The notes below the pieces were generated by a model. The model made no database searches. It saw only the letters and a list, made by a program, of their open reading frames with translations, and was not told the origin of the DNA. Position numbers and translations under genes: made by a program. From NCBI GenBank assembly GCA_907163375.1, contig CAJQUW010003214.1, positions 27,233 through 91,232 on the forward strand: DNA of 64,000 bases, in the 5' to 3' direction. This stretch comes from Prostheceraeus crozeri. Lineage: Eukaryota > Platyhelminthes > Polycladida > Euryleptidae. Positions 42,237 through 53,189 of this stretch are shown here, piece after piece (position 1 is the first letter of the stretch; the number at the start of each line of letters is the position of its first letter).

Positions 42237-43020
42237 GAATCATCTTGATTAACATTATCTGAAAGTTGGTTTCGCCAGCGGAGACTGTAGGAAAGGCGAT
42301 CAAGAGCAAGCTCAACATCATTCATAAAATCAGAATTTAAGTTAGGTGGAATGCGATAGTTTGGACCTTTTTGAACGAGATCAATCAGATCATTTGGAAT
42401 AACCATGTCGGTCTCATTACTGTACTTAACTTTATCGTCACGATACAACAGGGGCTCACCTGCAGCATACATGTAATCCTGGCTGCGACACAGATAATCA
42501 TCCGCATATGAGAAAGGAAACACTGGTTCAGCACTGCACACATATGATGCCCGTAGAACGGGATATCCGCAACTGGAAATTCTGCGCCATTTTCCGAATG
42601 TCGGTTATACTTTAATGTTCCTTCGCTATGTAAATCACGATCCAGCAGATAAAACAGCTGGTAGATAATATGAGGAGGAAGGCTCCTTACGATCGTTAGG
42701 TACTCATAACCACGTTTTTGTTCAAGAGTGTACAATTTCTCCCGCAGCTCTCGAAGACTGGTGCGTAGAATTTCCATTTGTAACGATTTCATCTTTCTGC
42801 ACACAGGTTTGCTCTCCAATATCTCCTCAGGGACGCTCATCATATTGCTGATGAACACCGGGATAATCGCAGCAGAAATGCATGATTGCAGAAATAATAT
42901 ATCACAAACTACACGGATATATCTCACCTGTAAATTAATAAATGATTTTGCATGAGCTCGCATGTCAGTATCACTGATTGCGGAAATAACATATGATATG
43001 GCAGAGGGCGGGAGGACCAT
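42233..43020 (-). CDS. Penelope N-terminal region, copy 1
   Basis: Two overlapping minus-strand frames (42,233-42,541 and 42,385-43,020). The first contains DLVQKGPNYRIPPNL, the K-G-P-x-[FY] motif that precedes the RT in Penelope elements. The second has a Leu/Glu/Lys-rich coiled-coil-like segment near residues 75-110 and LPPHIIYQLFYLLDRDL. It marks the 5' end of the long copy. Confidence 0.6.
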
Positions 43021-43169
43021 AATTCAATGCGAATGTAAAACCAATTTCAATACTCTCCCGATATGTTTAATGCCGAGTAAAATGAATAGAAAATAAAAAT
43101 CGCCAGACGTTTCGGGTCCAGACCCTTTGTCAATGGCAGAACACTTAATAATGAATGACTTATGCACTT

Positions 43170-44036
43170 TTACACTTGTAGCAGAACAGCTCCTGCTGTT
43201 TCGTGACGCCTGTTCATGCTTGGCTTGTGCAAGTTGATCAGTCGCGATTCCACCAAACTTGTTTCAACCGAATCATTCAGACATCTCAAATATTCAACGC
43301 TAAAATCTTCTATGCTACTGACGTCACAAATTTTGGTGTGATCTGACAAAGCACTTACACTATTTTTGTTTTTAATACTATTGTAGTGTTCATTATACCT
43401 TACATAAAAAGGACGAGAAGTTTTTCCTATGTACTTAGCATTACATTTATTACACGTGAATTGATAAACCACGCAGGTCTTTTCACAGTTAAATTTCTCT
43501 GGTAGCTGGTTACATACTTTACAATTATCATGTTTTTTTATTGTTGATTTGGTTTTCAAGACATTGCGCAACTTTTTGTTACCGCAACTTACAAACCGCA
43601 CATTCAATTTATGTTTACGAATTAAGTAATTGATTTTTCTTACTAAACTATCACTTATGTAGGGTAACTTTAAAACGCACTTGTCGGTATTGTCTTTGTT
43701 ATTTTTCCTAGTTGGTCTCTTTGCCATGACAAAATCCTTTTCACTATATCCGTTAGCCTTAAGTGTATTTAGGCATTGCTTTTCCGACTGAGTCACCTTA
43801 TCTTTACTGAGTGTTTCACTACATCTCTCATGGACGCTCAAAATACTTTGTTTTACGAAATTTGATTTTACACTACTAGGTAGCCAACTGTCCTTCTTTA
43901 ATGTATTTCCTGAGGCTAGCTCTTTAGTGTACTTTTGATACATAATCTTTTTATTCTCTATCCAAATTGTTAGATCTAAAAAGTTGAGTTTTCTTCTTTC
44001 AGGGACTTCAAGAGTAAATTTTACGTTATCGTCCAT
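43170..44036 (-). CDS. Penelope GIY-YIG endonuclease part, copy 2
   Basis: Nearly identical to the frame at 40,292-41,158 (288 codons; Leu/Val and Arg/Lys are the differences noticed). It belongs to the truncated copy, whose RT part ends at about 44,272 where the inverted piece begins. Confidence 0.85.
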   Translation of the reverse strand: MDDNVKFTLEVPERRKLNFLDLTIWIENKKIMYQKYTKELASGNTLKKDSWLPSSVKSNFVKQSILSVHERCSETLSKDKVTQSEKQCLNTLKANGYSEKDFVMAKRPTRKNNKDNTDKCVLKLPYISDSLVRKINYLIRKHKLNVRFVSCGNKKLRNVLKTKSTIKKHDNCKVCNQLPEKFNCEKTCVVYQFTCNKCNAKYIGKTSRPFYVRYNEHYNSIKNKNSVSALSDHTKICDVSSIEDFSVEYLRCLNDSVETSLVESRLINLHKPSMNRRHETAGAVLLQV

Positions 44037-44272
44037 TGCGTTAAAAGTGTTCTTAATAAATTCGAAATCATTAATATTCTTTTCTAAAGGTCCGATGATC
44101 GAGTCATCTATATACCGTTTATAAACAGCATTGTTTTGATTTTATCAATGTCATTGCTTTTTCTTCTACAAAATGCATAAATATGATCGACAGTGGTGGA
44201 GCGTAATGAGACCCCATGGGACAACCTTTTATTTGGAGGTAGACTTTATTATTGTGTTCTATTTCATAGTTC

Positions 44273-44463
44273 TGCTACAAGTGTAAAAGTGCATAAGTCA
44301 TTCATTATTAAGTGTTCTGCCATTGACAAAGGGTCTGGACCCGAAACGTCTGGCGATTTTTATTTTCTATTCATTTTACTCGGCATTAAACATATCGGGA
44401 GAGTATTGAAATTGGTTTTACATTCGCATTGAATTATGGTCCTCCCGCCCTCTGCCATATCAT
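44273..44463 (+). repeat. Inverted terminal piece of the Penelope insertion
   Basis: Reverse complement of about 42,993-43,190. It includes CCATTGACAAAGGGTCTGGA and CCCGAAACGTCTGG (44,330-44,354), a hammerhead-like segment with a perfect GGGTC/GACCC stem but a diverged CUGAUGA box. The same segment lies on the minus strand at about 40,222-40,250 and 43,099-43,130. Confidence 0.8.
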
Positions 44464-44477
44464 ATACCAATATCAAT
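44464..44477. repeat. Right 14-bp target duplication of the Penelope insertion
   Basis: ATACCAATATCAAT, identical to 40,137-40,150. Confidence 0.85.
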
Positions 44478-46825
44478 AATGTGTGTTTCTATAGATTTCC
44501 ATCAGACAAGAAAATCCAAACTGTCCGAGTGTCCATGTAGCGTGTTCAATAACTTATCGACTGTTTATGTTTAACCATGATTTCTTCAACTTAGAGAGTG
44601 AGAACTTGGAGAATTTACTGATGAAAACTGATGACATCTTTATGAGTAATATGAATGCTGCCATCACCATGACGCAGTTCATAACAATTGGTGAGAGAAA
44701 ATTTTTCGCGCAGGGGTCTAGATACGCCCCTACGTATATCAGCTACTAATCGACATGAAGGCCCAACTTTATAAAGAAAAATATTTATCGGAGATATATT
44801 CTCGCAAACTTCAATTTCACAAATGCATGTTTCGGTTCTTCCACCTTATTCATGTGCCAAATGAATGTTTAATGGAAGAAAAGTGCAGAAAGGTAATAAG
44901 CATCTATCATCGGATAAACCTGGTGTAAGGCATATAAAAAAAGACAAATGAAATCTATGAACTTTCGAAAACGATCTCGCCCTCATAATTGCTGTTATGG
45001 AATCATTCTTCCATGATTTTCTTGCAATACCAATAATCAGATTACAATTTCTGAGTTGTTCATCAACGGAAATCTTTCAAAAACAAAACGTTTTCACTTA
45101 TGCTGTCAAAAACGATCAAATGAGAGGGTAGAATCTCAGGAAACAGATCACTCATCGACGACTAGATGGTAAGAGGGTGCAACTGGTACAACGCAGATAA
45201 GTGAGAGTGTCAGAATTTTCAGGTAAGCAATTATCGCCTGATCGAGGTTAATGAGTGTTGAAAAGATAGCGATTCCTGAACTCGAAAGATCATGCATTAC
45301 TTAAAAATGTAGCACAAATTATTGGCCGAGGCCTTCGTCGTATGCAATGATGAGTCAGACGAGCCTAACGATTCCATCAGAGTATCAGATGCTCTCAGAT
45401 CTGCCACAATTGGCTTCACTCTCGGCTTCGACATGGCTCGCGAATAAAAAAAACATACAGAAACGACTGCAAGCGAACTGAGCATTTCTATGAACACTCG
45501 ACGTCAATTGATTCTTTGAACACCGTGAAAGATTCCACTCGACGAAATCACATTCTTGGAATAGCCGCCCGAAAGCCCTTGTTTACAAGCAAGCCAATGA
45601 AAGTGTCTTGATTAGTGTAGAAAAAATAACGAATGAACTTAACTAAACTGGAATCAGATCGTTTTTACTTATGAATTTTGTTTGCATCTGCATCACGACA
45701 GAGGGACTATGTTTGGAGGGGTACTGGTGAAAGATTAATTATTCAAAGTCTTCGATGCTTCACAAAAAGCGTTGAGTTCTATCGGTTCATTCTGGCCTGG
45801 TGAATAGTTCTCTCTGATGGAGTGCTTCAACTTGTGCGATGCAACGGAAAAGTCGATTCTCGGGAGCTCCAGAAGATGCTGCCATTATTGGCATGATGAC
45901 CAGTCGATATATTTTCGGTGCGATGGTGCCTTTTGCCACACATCTCATTCGAGTTGTCAATATGTGAAAATAGAACTCATATACCACTTGCAGACTGGCC
46001 AGCACAAAGCGCAGATCATAATTTGATCCAGCACTTGTAGGATGATGTGAAACAGTTCAATTCAGCGACCCTTGATAAGGACACTTTGGACAGCGACTGA
46101 AGCAGGTTGGGCAGCAATATCGTAGAAAAAAGTAAGATGTCTGTATGAAAGCACGAACAGACGGATTCAAACTAAAATTTCAGCTAAATATGAGAACACC
46201 AGATGCTGACTTTCTTTGCAGAAGAACTTCTCAACTACTTTTGAAATTATGATCTTTATAGCATTTGCATGTGCAGTAGCACTTGTACGCCTATGTAATG
46301 GGAGCAGACCTATTCCTTTGACAGAATCTTGCCTCACATATAACCAGATCTTAGACAGGTTGCAATAAATGATTTAATGTATAACATTCATCTGAAATAG
46401 ACATGATTACTGATCCAGCTCAAAACTTATGAGTGGGTTTGTACGTATATAGTATATTATTTCAGATTCGCACGAATACAACGAGTGGATGGATCCCAAT
46501 CATTGTAAATCACAAGGTGAAACTTTACTTCAAAAATCGAGCAGTTAAATGCCATTGAAAACAGTAAATATCAGCGAAAATTGACATTCATCGATGTTGT
46601 TTTCTTTCATCTCCTCTCCAGTATTGTAACAGATATTTTAGCTCCCTGGTGAGGTGCAGCATTGGTCTAACTATTTCACTTCACCAATATCAGCTATAGG
46701 AGCGAAGGCTACTTTTTCGCCCCTAACGTTTCAGCTTTTATCACATGATGATCTACAGTGATCGTGAATAGACGAATCTTCGAATGTTTGATAAATTTGA
46801 ATAATTTGAAGCTTTGCTTTCCACA
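44478..46825. other. No recognisable gene
   Basis: AT-rich sequence with short unsupported frames. The minus strand near 46,720-46,735 reads GCTGAAACGTTAGGGGCG, like a Penelope terminal segment, but too little is left to assign it. Confidence 0.5.
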
Positions 46826-46829
46826 AATA

Positions 46830-47062
46830 TCAAATGAAAATGAAAATGAACGTTGTTTATACTCGGAAGCACATTAGGCACGGAGCCTTTCTTCCATGTG
46901 GCCGAGTTGTCATTTACCACTCTCATTCTTTTTCGTGCTGAGTGTTTAGCAAGAATGCAGAGTGTACCTATTTTAAAAGTCTTAGGTTTGACCCGACCAA
47001 GATTTTGAACCAAGGTCTCCCGGACGCAGAGCGAACACTCTACCACAAGGCCACAGCGCCGG
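46830..47062 (-). mobile_element. tRNA-derived SINE
   Basis: The minus strand begins GGCGCTGTGGCCTTGTGG and carries a polymerase III box A (TGGCCTTGTGGTAGAG, about 47,038-47,053) and box B (GGTTCAAAATC, 47,001-47,011) at tRNA-like spacing. A unique body of about 150 nt and an (ATTTTC)n tail at 46,831-46,851 follow. Length is about 230 nt. No clear target duplication was found. Confidence 0.75.
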
Positions 47063-47074
47063 TACCACATGTGG

Positions 47075-48430
47075 TGATATCACACACATAGACAGACACG
47101 AAACCATGACATGGTAGGTCATTGCAAAAATTAGTGACTATCAGGGACACTGAAAATCATAATCAAACTTTGCATCACTTTTCAATTTGCACCAAAATGA
47201 ATAAAAATCTCCCTTGCGCAAGAAAGACTTAAATTTCCGCGCTGCGTGGATGATTCCTGAATTCCGCGCCATTTCCACGCATCAGCGCTGTGTTGGAAAC
47301 ACTGATCTGCTCTGACCGGTTCACCGGGTATGATAAACGGTGCACCGAAATTTTTTAAAAGATACGCTGTAGCGACAAATAAAACCGTGATGAAATATAG
47401 TTTGCTTCGCACTCTAGATTGTCGTGCTTTTGTCAATTGAAATTCCAACATCTTGAAGGTTGGGCCTCTATCTTTCATAATAAATGTTCATATCTTCTGA
47501 AATTCAATGCAAATTTCGAAGAATATTCTAATAACGCTTAAGAAATTGAAGCAGTCTTACATAGACCTATATACATTTTCCCAATACTTACAAGTGACTC
47601 TCATCATACTTGACCGGTGTGTCAATGAAATTAAACTGAATAGAAGTCTCTAATGGAATTCTTTAAACCTAGATGGAATCATAAATTATATGCAGCAAAC
47701 TTGGCAAGAAATTACAATGACAGTTGTCAGTTAAGGACGAAAGGACGAGTACTTAATTGATTCTTTCAAAATCACATATACCAAAGGTGGAACTTAATTT
47801 TTTTCTCTTTATTCCAAATACTTCAACACAACAAGAAATGTAGACAGATTCGAAGCAATGTCAGCGCTATCTACAATTTACTATCCAAGGTCAGCATCTC
47901 GACATTACTCGGCTTCAAAAGTTACTCTGTTTTCGGACGTCATCGGATGCCGAAAAATTCGTTCGGTAGGATCGTCCGCCGCTGGAATCAAGCGTGTCAC
48001 TCGAAAATTATGAATTTTTTCCACTTTTTGATAGGGTGGCAAAAAATTATTTGCCACCTTTTTTTCCCATACAATGATGAGAATGAGATAGCAGAATGAA
48101 TGTATACAACAAATAGTGTTTGCCCCTGTGTGTTAAATCATATTTAATCAAATGAAGGTCTTAGAATTATCCTTATGTAAACTCAAGCACTCACATGTAG
48201 CTTTCAAGTTCTACATTTTTCGAAGAGAAGTCGAGCCCACCATAAAAAGGGCTATCCGACTGATAGGAAGGTTGCTGAATATTCGGCATTTTTTTGAATG
48301 TGGTATTTATCGATATTGAAGTTTATTGAACAGATGTTTAATTTTTCAATCTCATTTCATTTGATTAGCTGAAATTTGGCTGACAGAATAACTACCGATT
48401 ACATAATCAACCGACTTTTTGAAAGATGGT
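47075..48430. other. No recognisable gene
   Basis: AT-rich sequence without supported features. Confidence 0.5.
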
Positions 48431-48499
48431 ATGAGATCAAAACCGACAGAATAGATAAATATGTATAAACGTCCATATGTAGTCAATTGGGAATAATAT

Positions 48500-48890
48500 A
48501 TAGAATATAGTCAACTCTCCAACTTTCGTTTGAGAGAAGCCTATTACATTAACAAGTTACAACCTAAGATCAACTCAAGACACGAACTTGACAGTTATAG
48601 AGATTTCCTCTTTCATTGACTTTGTTATTCCACAGTAATCACATTTTTAATTCACATCCCATTTCTTCCCTTTTTTCTTCCAGTCAGGTCGTTTACTATA
48701 AATGCTATTGGTACTATGTAACCCTTTATTACCTGCCGCATAGCTCCTTCTCTTCTCTTCTCTTACCATAGTTTTGTATATTTTGTATATCTTTTTTATA
48801 TATATTTTGATGTGAATTTAAAATTTTATTCTGTAAATCATTCACCTACTGCCTGATGATACCTACGGATAGTAGGAGAAATATATTGCA
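48500..48890 (+). mobile_element. Penelope-like 3' end with hammerhead-like motif
   Basis: The plus strand at about 48,530-48,610 encodes REAYYINKLQPKINSRHELD, followed by SYRDFLF, the usual C-terminus after a Penelope GIY-YIG domain. About 250 nt downstream comes CTGATGA (48,853-48,859), a perfect CCTAC/GTAGG stem and GAAA (48,878-48,881). The motif lacks a clear stem III. Upstream Penelope sequence is not recognised, so this is a 5'-truncated copy. Confidence 0.65.
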
Positions 48891-48899
48891 CTAATTAGC

Positions 48900-50040
48900 A
48901 ATTATTGACAAATTCTACCAATTCACTTGGCTCTTTCCAATCTCTAAAAATAATATGTCAATGTAGTTTTTATTACTCAATTTTTAGCGCTCAATGCCAC
49001 ACGCATAGCAGGTGGACTAAAAACCTCGGAGCCTTTTGACTGACATGATCTGTGAGACAATTATTCAAAACAGTTCTGTCAGTATTGGAAAATTCACCCA
49101 AACAAACGCAATTCATGTTCCATGACAGCTCTCACGGTATCCAGTTGCATGTGCCTTGCAGGCTGCACATTTTTACACAAAACTCTTTTTTCATAGAAGT
49201 CATCATTGAGACGTGATTCCGATCTCGTTATTCATCTCATCCTCTGTCGATTGCTGTGTTCATGAGACTCGTTCATGCTTGTAGCTCATGGAATGTGATA
49301 TATATGCAGGTATATCCAGAAAACAGTCGACTCCTAGTAATGCAATCTCATTGGATGAGTGACATAGACATCGTTGATTCAGACCACTAAATTTTTTCTG
49401 TTAACAGAAGTCGTACCTCCATGCCCTTCCTCTGCAACCCCTGACCCGGATCCAGCAGGATGCGAGAGAGCGTGTACTATTACCTGATGTGCCATTATTC
49501 TGACTTGTACAATTGAGATTGAGACCAGTAGATATGGGTTGATTTTGCTCAAACGTTTGGAGAAAAACATGTTGCTTAAGGCCATGCTACAAATTCCCTA
49601 AATAATTCAATTATATGTGCAACAAAGTTTACTTGCTTCTAACCCACAACTCCAATCTATCTACATGTAGAACTGTACCCTACTAACTGAGCTACGATTG
49701 CTTATATACGACGGATGTCAATTGTCAGGATCAAGTCCCCACCATCACCATCATCAGCTGTCATTGCAATTGTGATCAGTGAAAAAATATTTCGACACAA
49801 TGGTGACTGACATTATACCGACCAAGAGCGGTGATCGACCAAGAGCGGGCATCTGAAGTCATCTGGTACATGCAATTAACAATGAGTTAAACGATCAAAT
49901 CATTATGCAGTAGATGTGCGGCTGGCAAGACTGGAACGTGAGACTCCAGTCGATCTCTCTCCCAGCTGAGATACGTCAATAGCAAAGTTCGCTGATATGA
50001 ATTGGCGATTTCCAGGGTGTCAAAGGATTTGTGTGATATA
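48900..50040. other. Mostly featureless, one tRNA-like remnant
   Basis: No coding sequence recognised. The tRNA-like remnant at 49,638-49,705 is listed separately. Confidence 0.5.
49638..49705 (-). repeat. Degenerate tRNA-like sequence, probably a SINE head
   Basis: The minus strand reads TAGCTCAGTTAGTAGGG (box A-like) and, 35 nt on, TGTGGGTTAGAAGC (eroded box B). The acceptor stem does not pair, so it is not a working tRNA gene. Confidence 0.4.
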
Positions 50041-51439
50041 CAGGGTGGATACCATACCCTGTCCGATTTCTATGATATGAATAATGAAATGTCTTATTCA
50101 AATTCAATGCTTATAGTTGCATAAGACATCTATGTTTACACTTAAATTTAGAATTTCTTACGGTTCGCAATCATCCAATGATATTTGCGGTTTCAAATTC
50201 TACTAGGTTTATTTAAAATTTCAAATCGCACGCACGAGTTTATTATATACGGCGCTCAATACAGGTGCTTCACTTTATCATGAAATGGAAAACGTCCAGC
50301 GAAATGCTTGACTTGTTGCTTACTGTATAACTTACGGAAACAGCGAACAAGCAAGAAGACGCTACTTTGAAGAATATGGCGAAGAAGCACCTGATGGAAG
50401 AACAATTAGACGATAGTCCGACAAGTTCCTCAATACCTGTTCCATCTTACGTCGATCCAGCTCAGGAAATCGTACTTCTCGCGTATTGAATTAGAAGAAG
50501 GATTCGTTCGTGAACGCCATTATTGACAGCCCATCGTACATCACGATGTCACGGATTTTACATAGGACAGTCGGGAAAAAACTCCTTAGGAGAATGGACA
50601 TAAAACATACAAGGTTCATCAGATGCAGCAAATTTTCGACTATGACGAAGAGGCAAGACTTATTTTTATCAAAACCATCCTTCGAAAGAGCAGTGAAGAG
50701 TGTTCATGGTCTAACAAAATCATCATCTCCGATGAGTGCACATTTAACATATCCGGTCGAGTAAATCATCACAAAGATTTCTACTACGCTACAGGCAATC
50801 ATCATGAGATGCCCATAAGATCAAAGGGCCTGACCGTATTCGTCGCGATATCATTTCATGGCATTATAGCAGTGGACATCAGTGAAGAAACCGTGACAAG
50901 TGATTGCTACTGAGACATTCTGACCGCGAAAGTATTCCCTGTTCATGCTTGACGGTCTCACCGCACCTCTGTGATTCAACAAGATGGCGCTCAACCCAAT
51001 TTTAGTAGCCAGACAAGGAACTTGCTTAACGATCGGTTGAACAGCCGATGGATTGGAAGGGGTGGTCCAATTCCATGCCTCGTCAGATCTCCAGATCTCA
51101 CCATCTGCGATTTCTTTCTGTGGGGCAATGTCCAAAATAAAGTGTATTCATTCAGCTTCGAAAGCAATGAACAGCTGAAACTGCAAATTGAAAAGGTACT
51201 CGAGGACATTCCTAAACTCGTATCTAAAATGACAAAATCATATAGGAATTTCATTCATCGATGTGAACTTTGTGTGGAACAAAATGGCGTCCATTTTGTA
51301 AATTTATTGTAAGTATTATTTTAGCATGATCTTTCTGATACCTATGATGCATGTCAGTTTACTCAATACAATTAATATTTGCTGGAAAACATGTCGCTTT
51401 TCTGAAAATATATCGGACAAGGTATGGTATCCACCCTGT
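50041..51439 (+). mobile_element. Mariner-type transposon of DD41D spacing, inactive
   Basis: 27-bp terminal inverted repeats (CAGGGTGGATACCATACCCT at 50,041; right end 51,413-51,439) match at 26 of 27 positions. TA precedes the left end and TG follows the right, consistent with an eroded TA target duplication. The transposase region (about 50,300-51,312) starts with a helix-turn-helix segment (NSEQARRRYFEEYGE), then ISDECTFNISG with the first catalytic Asp (50,731), IQQDGAQPNF with the second (50,983) and SPDLTICDFFLWG with the third (51,109). The spacing between the last two is 41 residues. Stops near 50,412 and 50,910 and frame changes near 50,640 show it is dead. Confidence 0.9.
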
Positions 51440-52146
51440 GCATGTATTGAATGTAGCATGAGGCGATGGTTTCGAAAACCAAAACTAAGTCAATCATGAC
51501 TCAGATTAAAGTATGTGTGTAAATTATCTGTAATTCTTGATTTTACGATTAACTCCAATTCTATTGAACCATATACAAAACATCCAGCTGAATACAGATA
51601 CTAGTCGAAATTCCGAATTTTTCGCCATCTCAAAATTTTTCCTATTTTTTGATTTTTTGCCGAGTGAGACCCCTGTGGAATGCTAAGACAGCGAACAGTA
51701 TATCTCAACAGAAGGAGCAGCAGCAATCCACGCAGTATTCACCAAGGGATTCCTAAATTCGTAGGTGAAGTTAATTGAGATTTTGAGACATAAAATGTTC
51801 CATCTAATCATGAACTTGGATTATCTAATTATCAACTAATTCTCAACATCAGGAGATGCATCGGTTATTTTGTGATACAGCCATGATTTTCAAATGATTC
51901 ATCTTCATGATGGAGACATGTAAAGTTTGAATTGAATTGCTAATGAGAATAGAATAATGTTCTCTAATGGAATTAATTATGCACTTTGTTCTCACAAATT
52001 TGTTTTGACTAAGATAGCAGATAAAATGAATTAATTATACTGTGATTATATAGTAAAATATTAATTTCATCGAAATTCGTGCATTTCGTTGCACCGCACA
52101 CAGCCAAAAATATATACATGTAACGGACAGTGAATGCATGATGATA
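51440..52146. other. No recognisable gene
   Basis: AT-rich sequence without supported features. Confidence 0.5.
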
Positions 52147-52386
52147 CACTGTAAACTATAAACCGTAAATATCCGTTAAAATTAACAGCTAAAATTAGTT
52201 GAACGGTTTTTCACAGTCTGAACTGTGATATCCGCAAAAGTAGTTTTATCTGATATGAACGGATTCTAACTGTTACGTCATCATTTATCACGTCGTGACG
52301 TCATAATTTTAACAGATATTTACGGATATTTTCTGTGAAACTTAACGGTTATTTCAGCTGTTTTTAACGGTGTACAGTTTACATGG
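52147..52386. mobile_element. Short palindromic MITE
   Basis: The left end CACTGTAAACTATAAACCGT and the right end (reverse complement CATGTAAACTGTACACCGT) form an inverted repeat. Internal words such as AATATCCGT, TAACGG and TGACGTCA also pair across the centre. About 240 nt, no coding capacity. Flanking TA words would fit a TA-targeting element. Confidence 0.6.
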
Positions 52387-52604
52387 TAGGTATTCAACTA
52401 TAAGACCATCACTGCTTTCAGATGTATATGCTAAATGGTTAATATTATTTAGCATTTATACCATAAAAAATACCAGCATACATAAATGTGCCAGTACACA
52501 TGGAAACATTTAAAAGTTGAGCTTCATTTCAGAATTTTCCACGAACTTGATAGCAGCATATCAATTTTCATATATGAAATAAATAATAATTCAAATTAAC
52601 TTAC

Positions 52605-53185
52605 ATGTCCGTCTTATACAATTGAATAACAATTCCAAGTGGTCCTGGGAAAATTTATAGGTGAGCACATATCTCCATCGACGAGTTCGTACGTATTCCT
52701 GAAGAAGCCTTAGCAGACTGTCAATGTTCACGCACATCCCGAGAAACCCGATATTTCTTGGGTCTTTATCAAAAGTACTCCGTGGCGATCTCGAATATTC
52801 ATTAGATATTCCTTCATAAATCTTAAAAACGAGCACACTTGTGCCAAATTTTCGAAGGTGATTGGTCCCTTCCAGCCTCTACCACGAGGGCTGCTAATAT
52901 TCAGATGGTCGAATAGGCGGTCGATGTGCCTTATGAACACTTCCGTTTCTTCCGACTGCACAAACTCGCGATGGCGCAAACCTTCACGGCAGTATTTCAG
53001 CCCTGCTGCTACAGATGAGCTCAATGTCTGCGCTGCTAAGGAAACCTTCATTTTTTGATGCTCCCAATTGATATGTCTACTTGATAGGTGATTGCCACAG
53101 TGAAGCCCTTCCTTTTCTTGAAGACGATTCAGAGACTCTACATCACGCCAAGAGGCAATGTGATTCCCAGGTAAATGAAGAGTTC
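52605..53185 (-). pseudogene. P-element/THAP9-type transposase, internal exon
   Basis: The minus-strand exon is bounded by an acceptor (TATGTTTTAG before 53,185) and a donor (ACAT|GTAAGT at 52,604). The protein reads LQEKEGLHCGNHLSSRHI, KMKVSLAAQTLSSSVA, EVFIRHIDRLFDHLNIS and then YKFSQDHLELLFNCIRR, all in the order of P-element/THAP9 transposases just before the GGWNNNP segment. That next segment is found at 32,031, in the same phase. One frameshift lies at about 52,745-52,770, between the HGVLL and NIGFLG segments, so the gene is a pseudogene or the base is an assembly error. No THAP domain or catalytic-core exon was recognised upstream within the window. Confidence 0.75.
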
Positions 53186-53189
53186 CTAA

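Larger units (their letters stand above)
40151..44463 (-). mobile_element. Young Penelope-like element, composite insertion of three parts
   Basis: Three parts fill the space between identical 14-bp target duplications. A long minus-strand copy (40,151-43,020) has an N-terminal region, RT and GIY-YIG domains. A 5'-truncated minus-strand copy in direct orientation (about 43,025-44,272) has GIY-YIG plus the end of the RT. A short inverted piece on the plus strand (about 44,273-44,463) repeats the 3' terminal region plus the start of the long copy, including the junction seen at 43,017-43,030. Head-to-tail and inverted partial copies are typical for Penelope elements. The long and truncated copies differ at only a few bases, and two of 288 residues in the endonuclease part, so insertion is recent. 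Confidence 0.9.

Noticed and set aside
45297-46026. Several 60-70 codon frames on both strands
   Set aside because: No motif, no conservation visible between them and no regulatory context.
49638-49705. Functional tRNA gene
   Set aside because: Box A is fair, but the T-arm is eroded and the acceptor stem does not pair, so it is kept only as a tRNA-like remnant.
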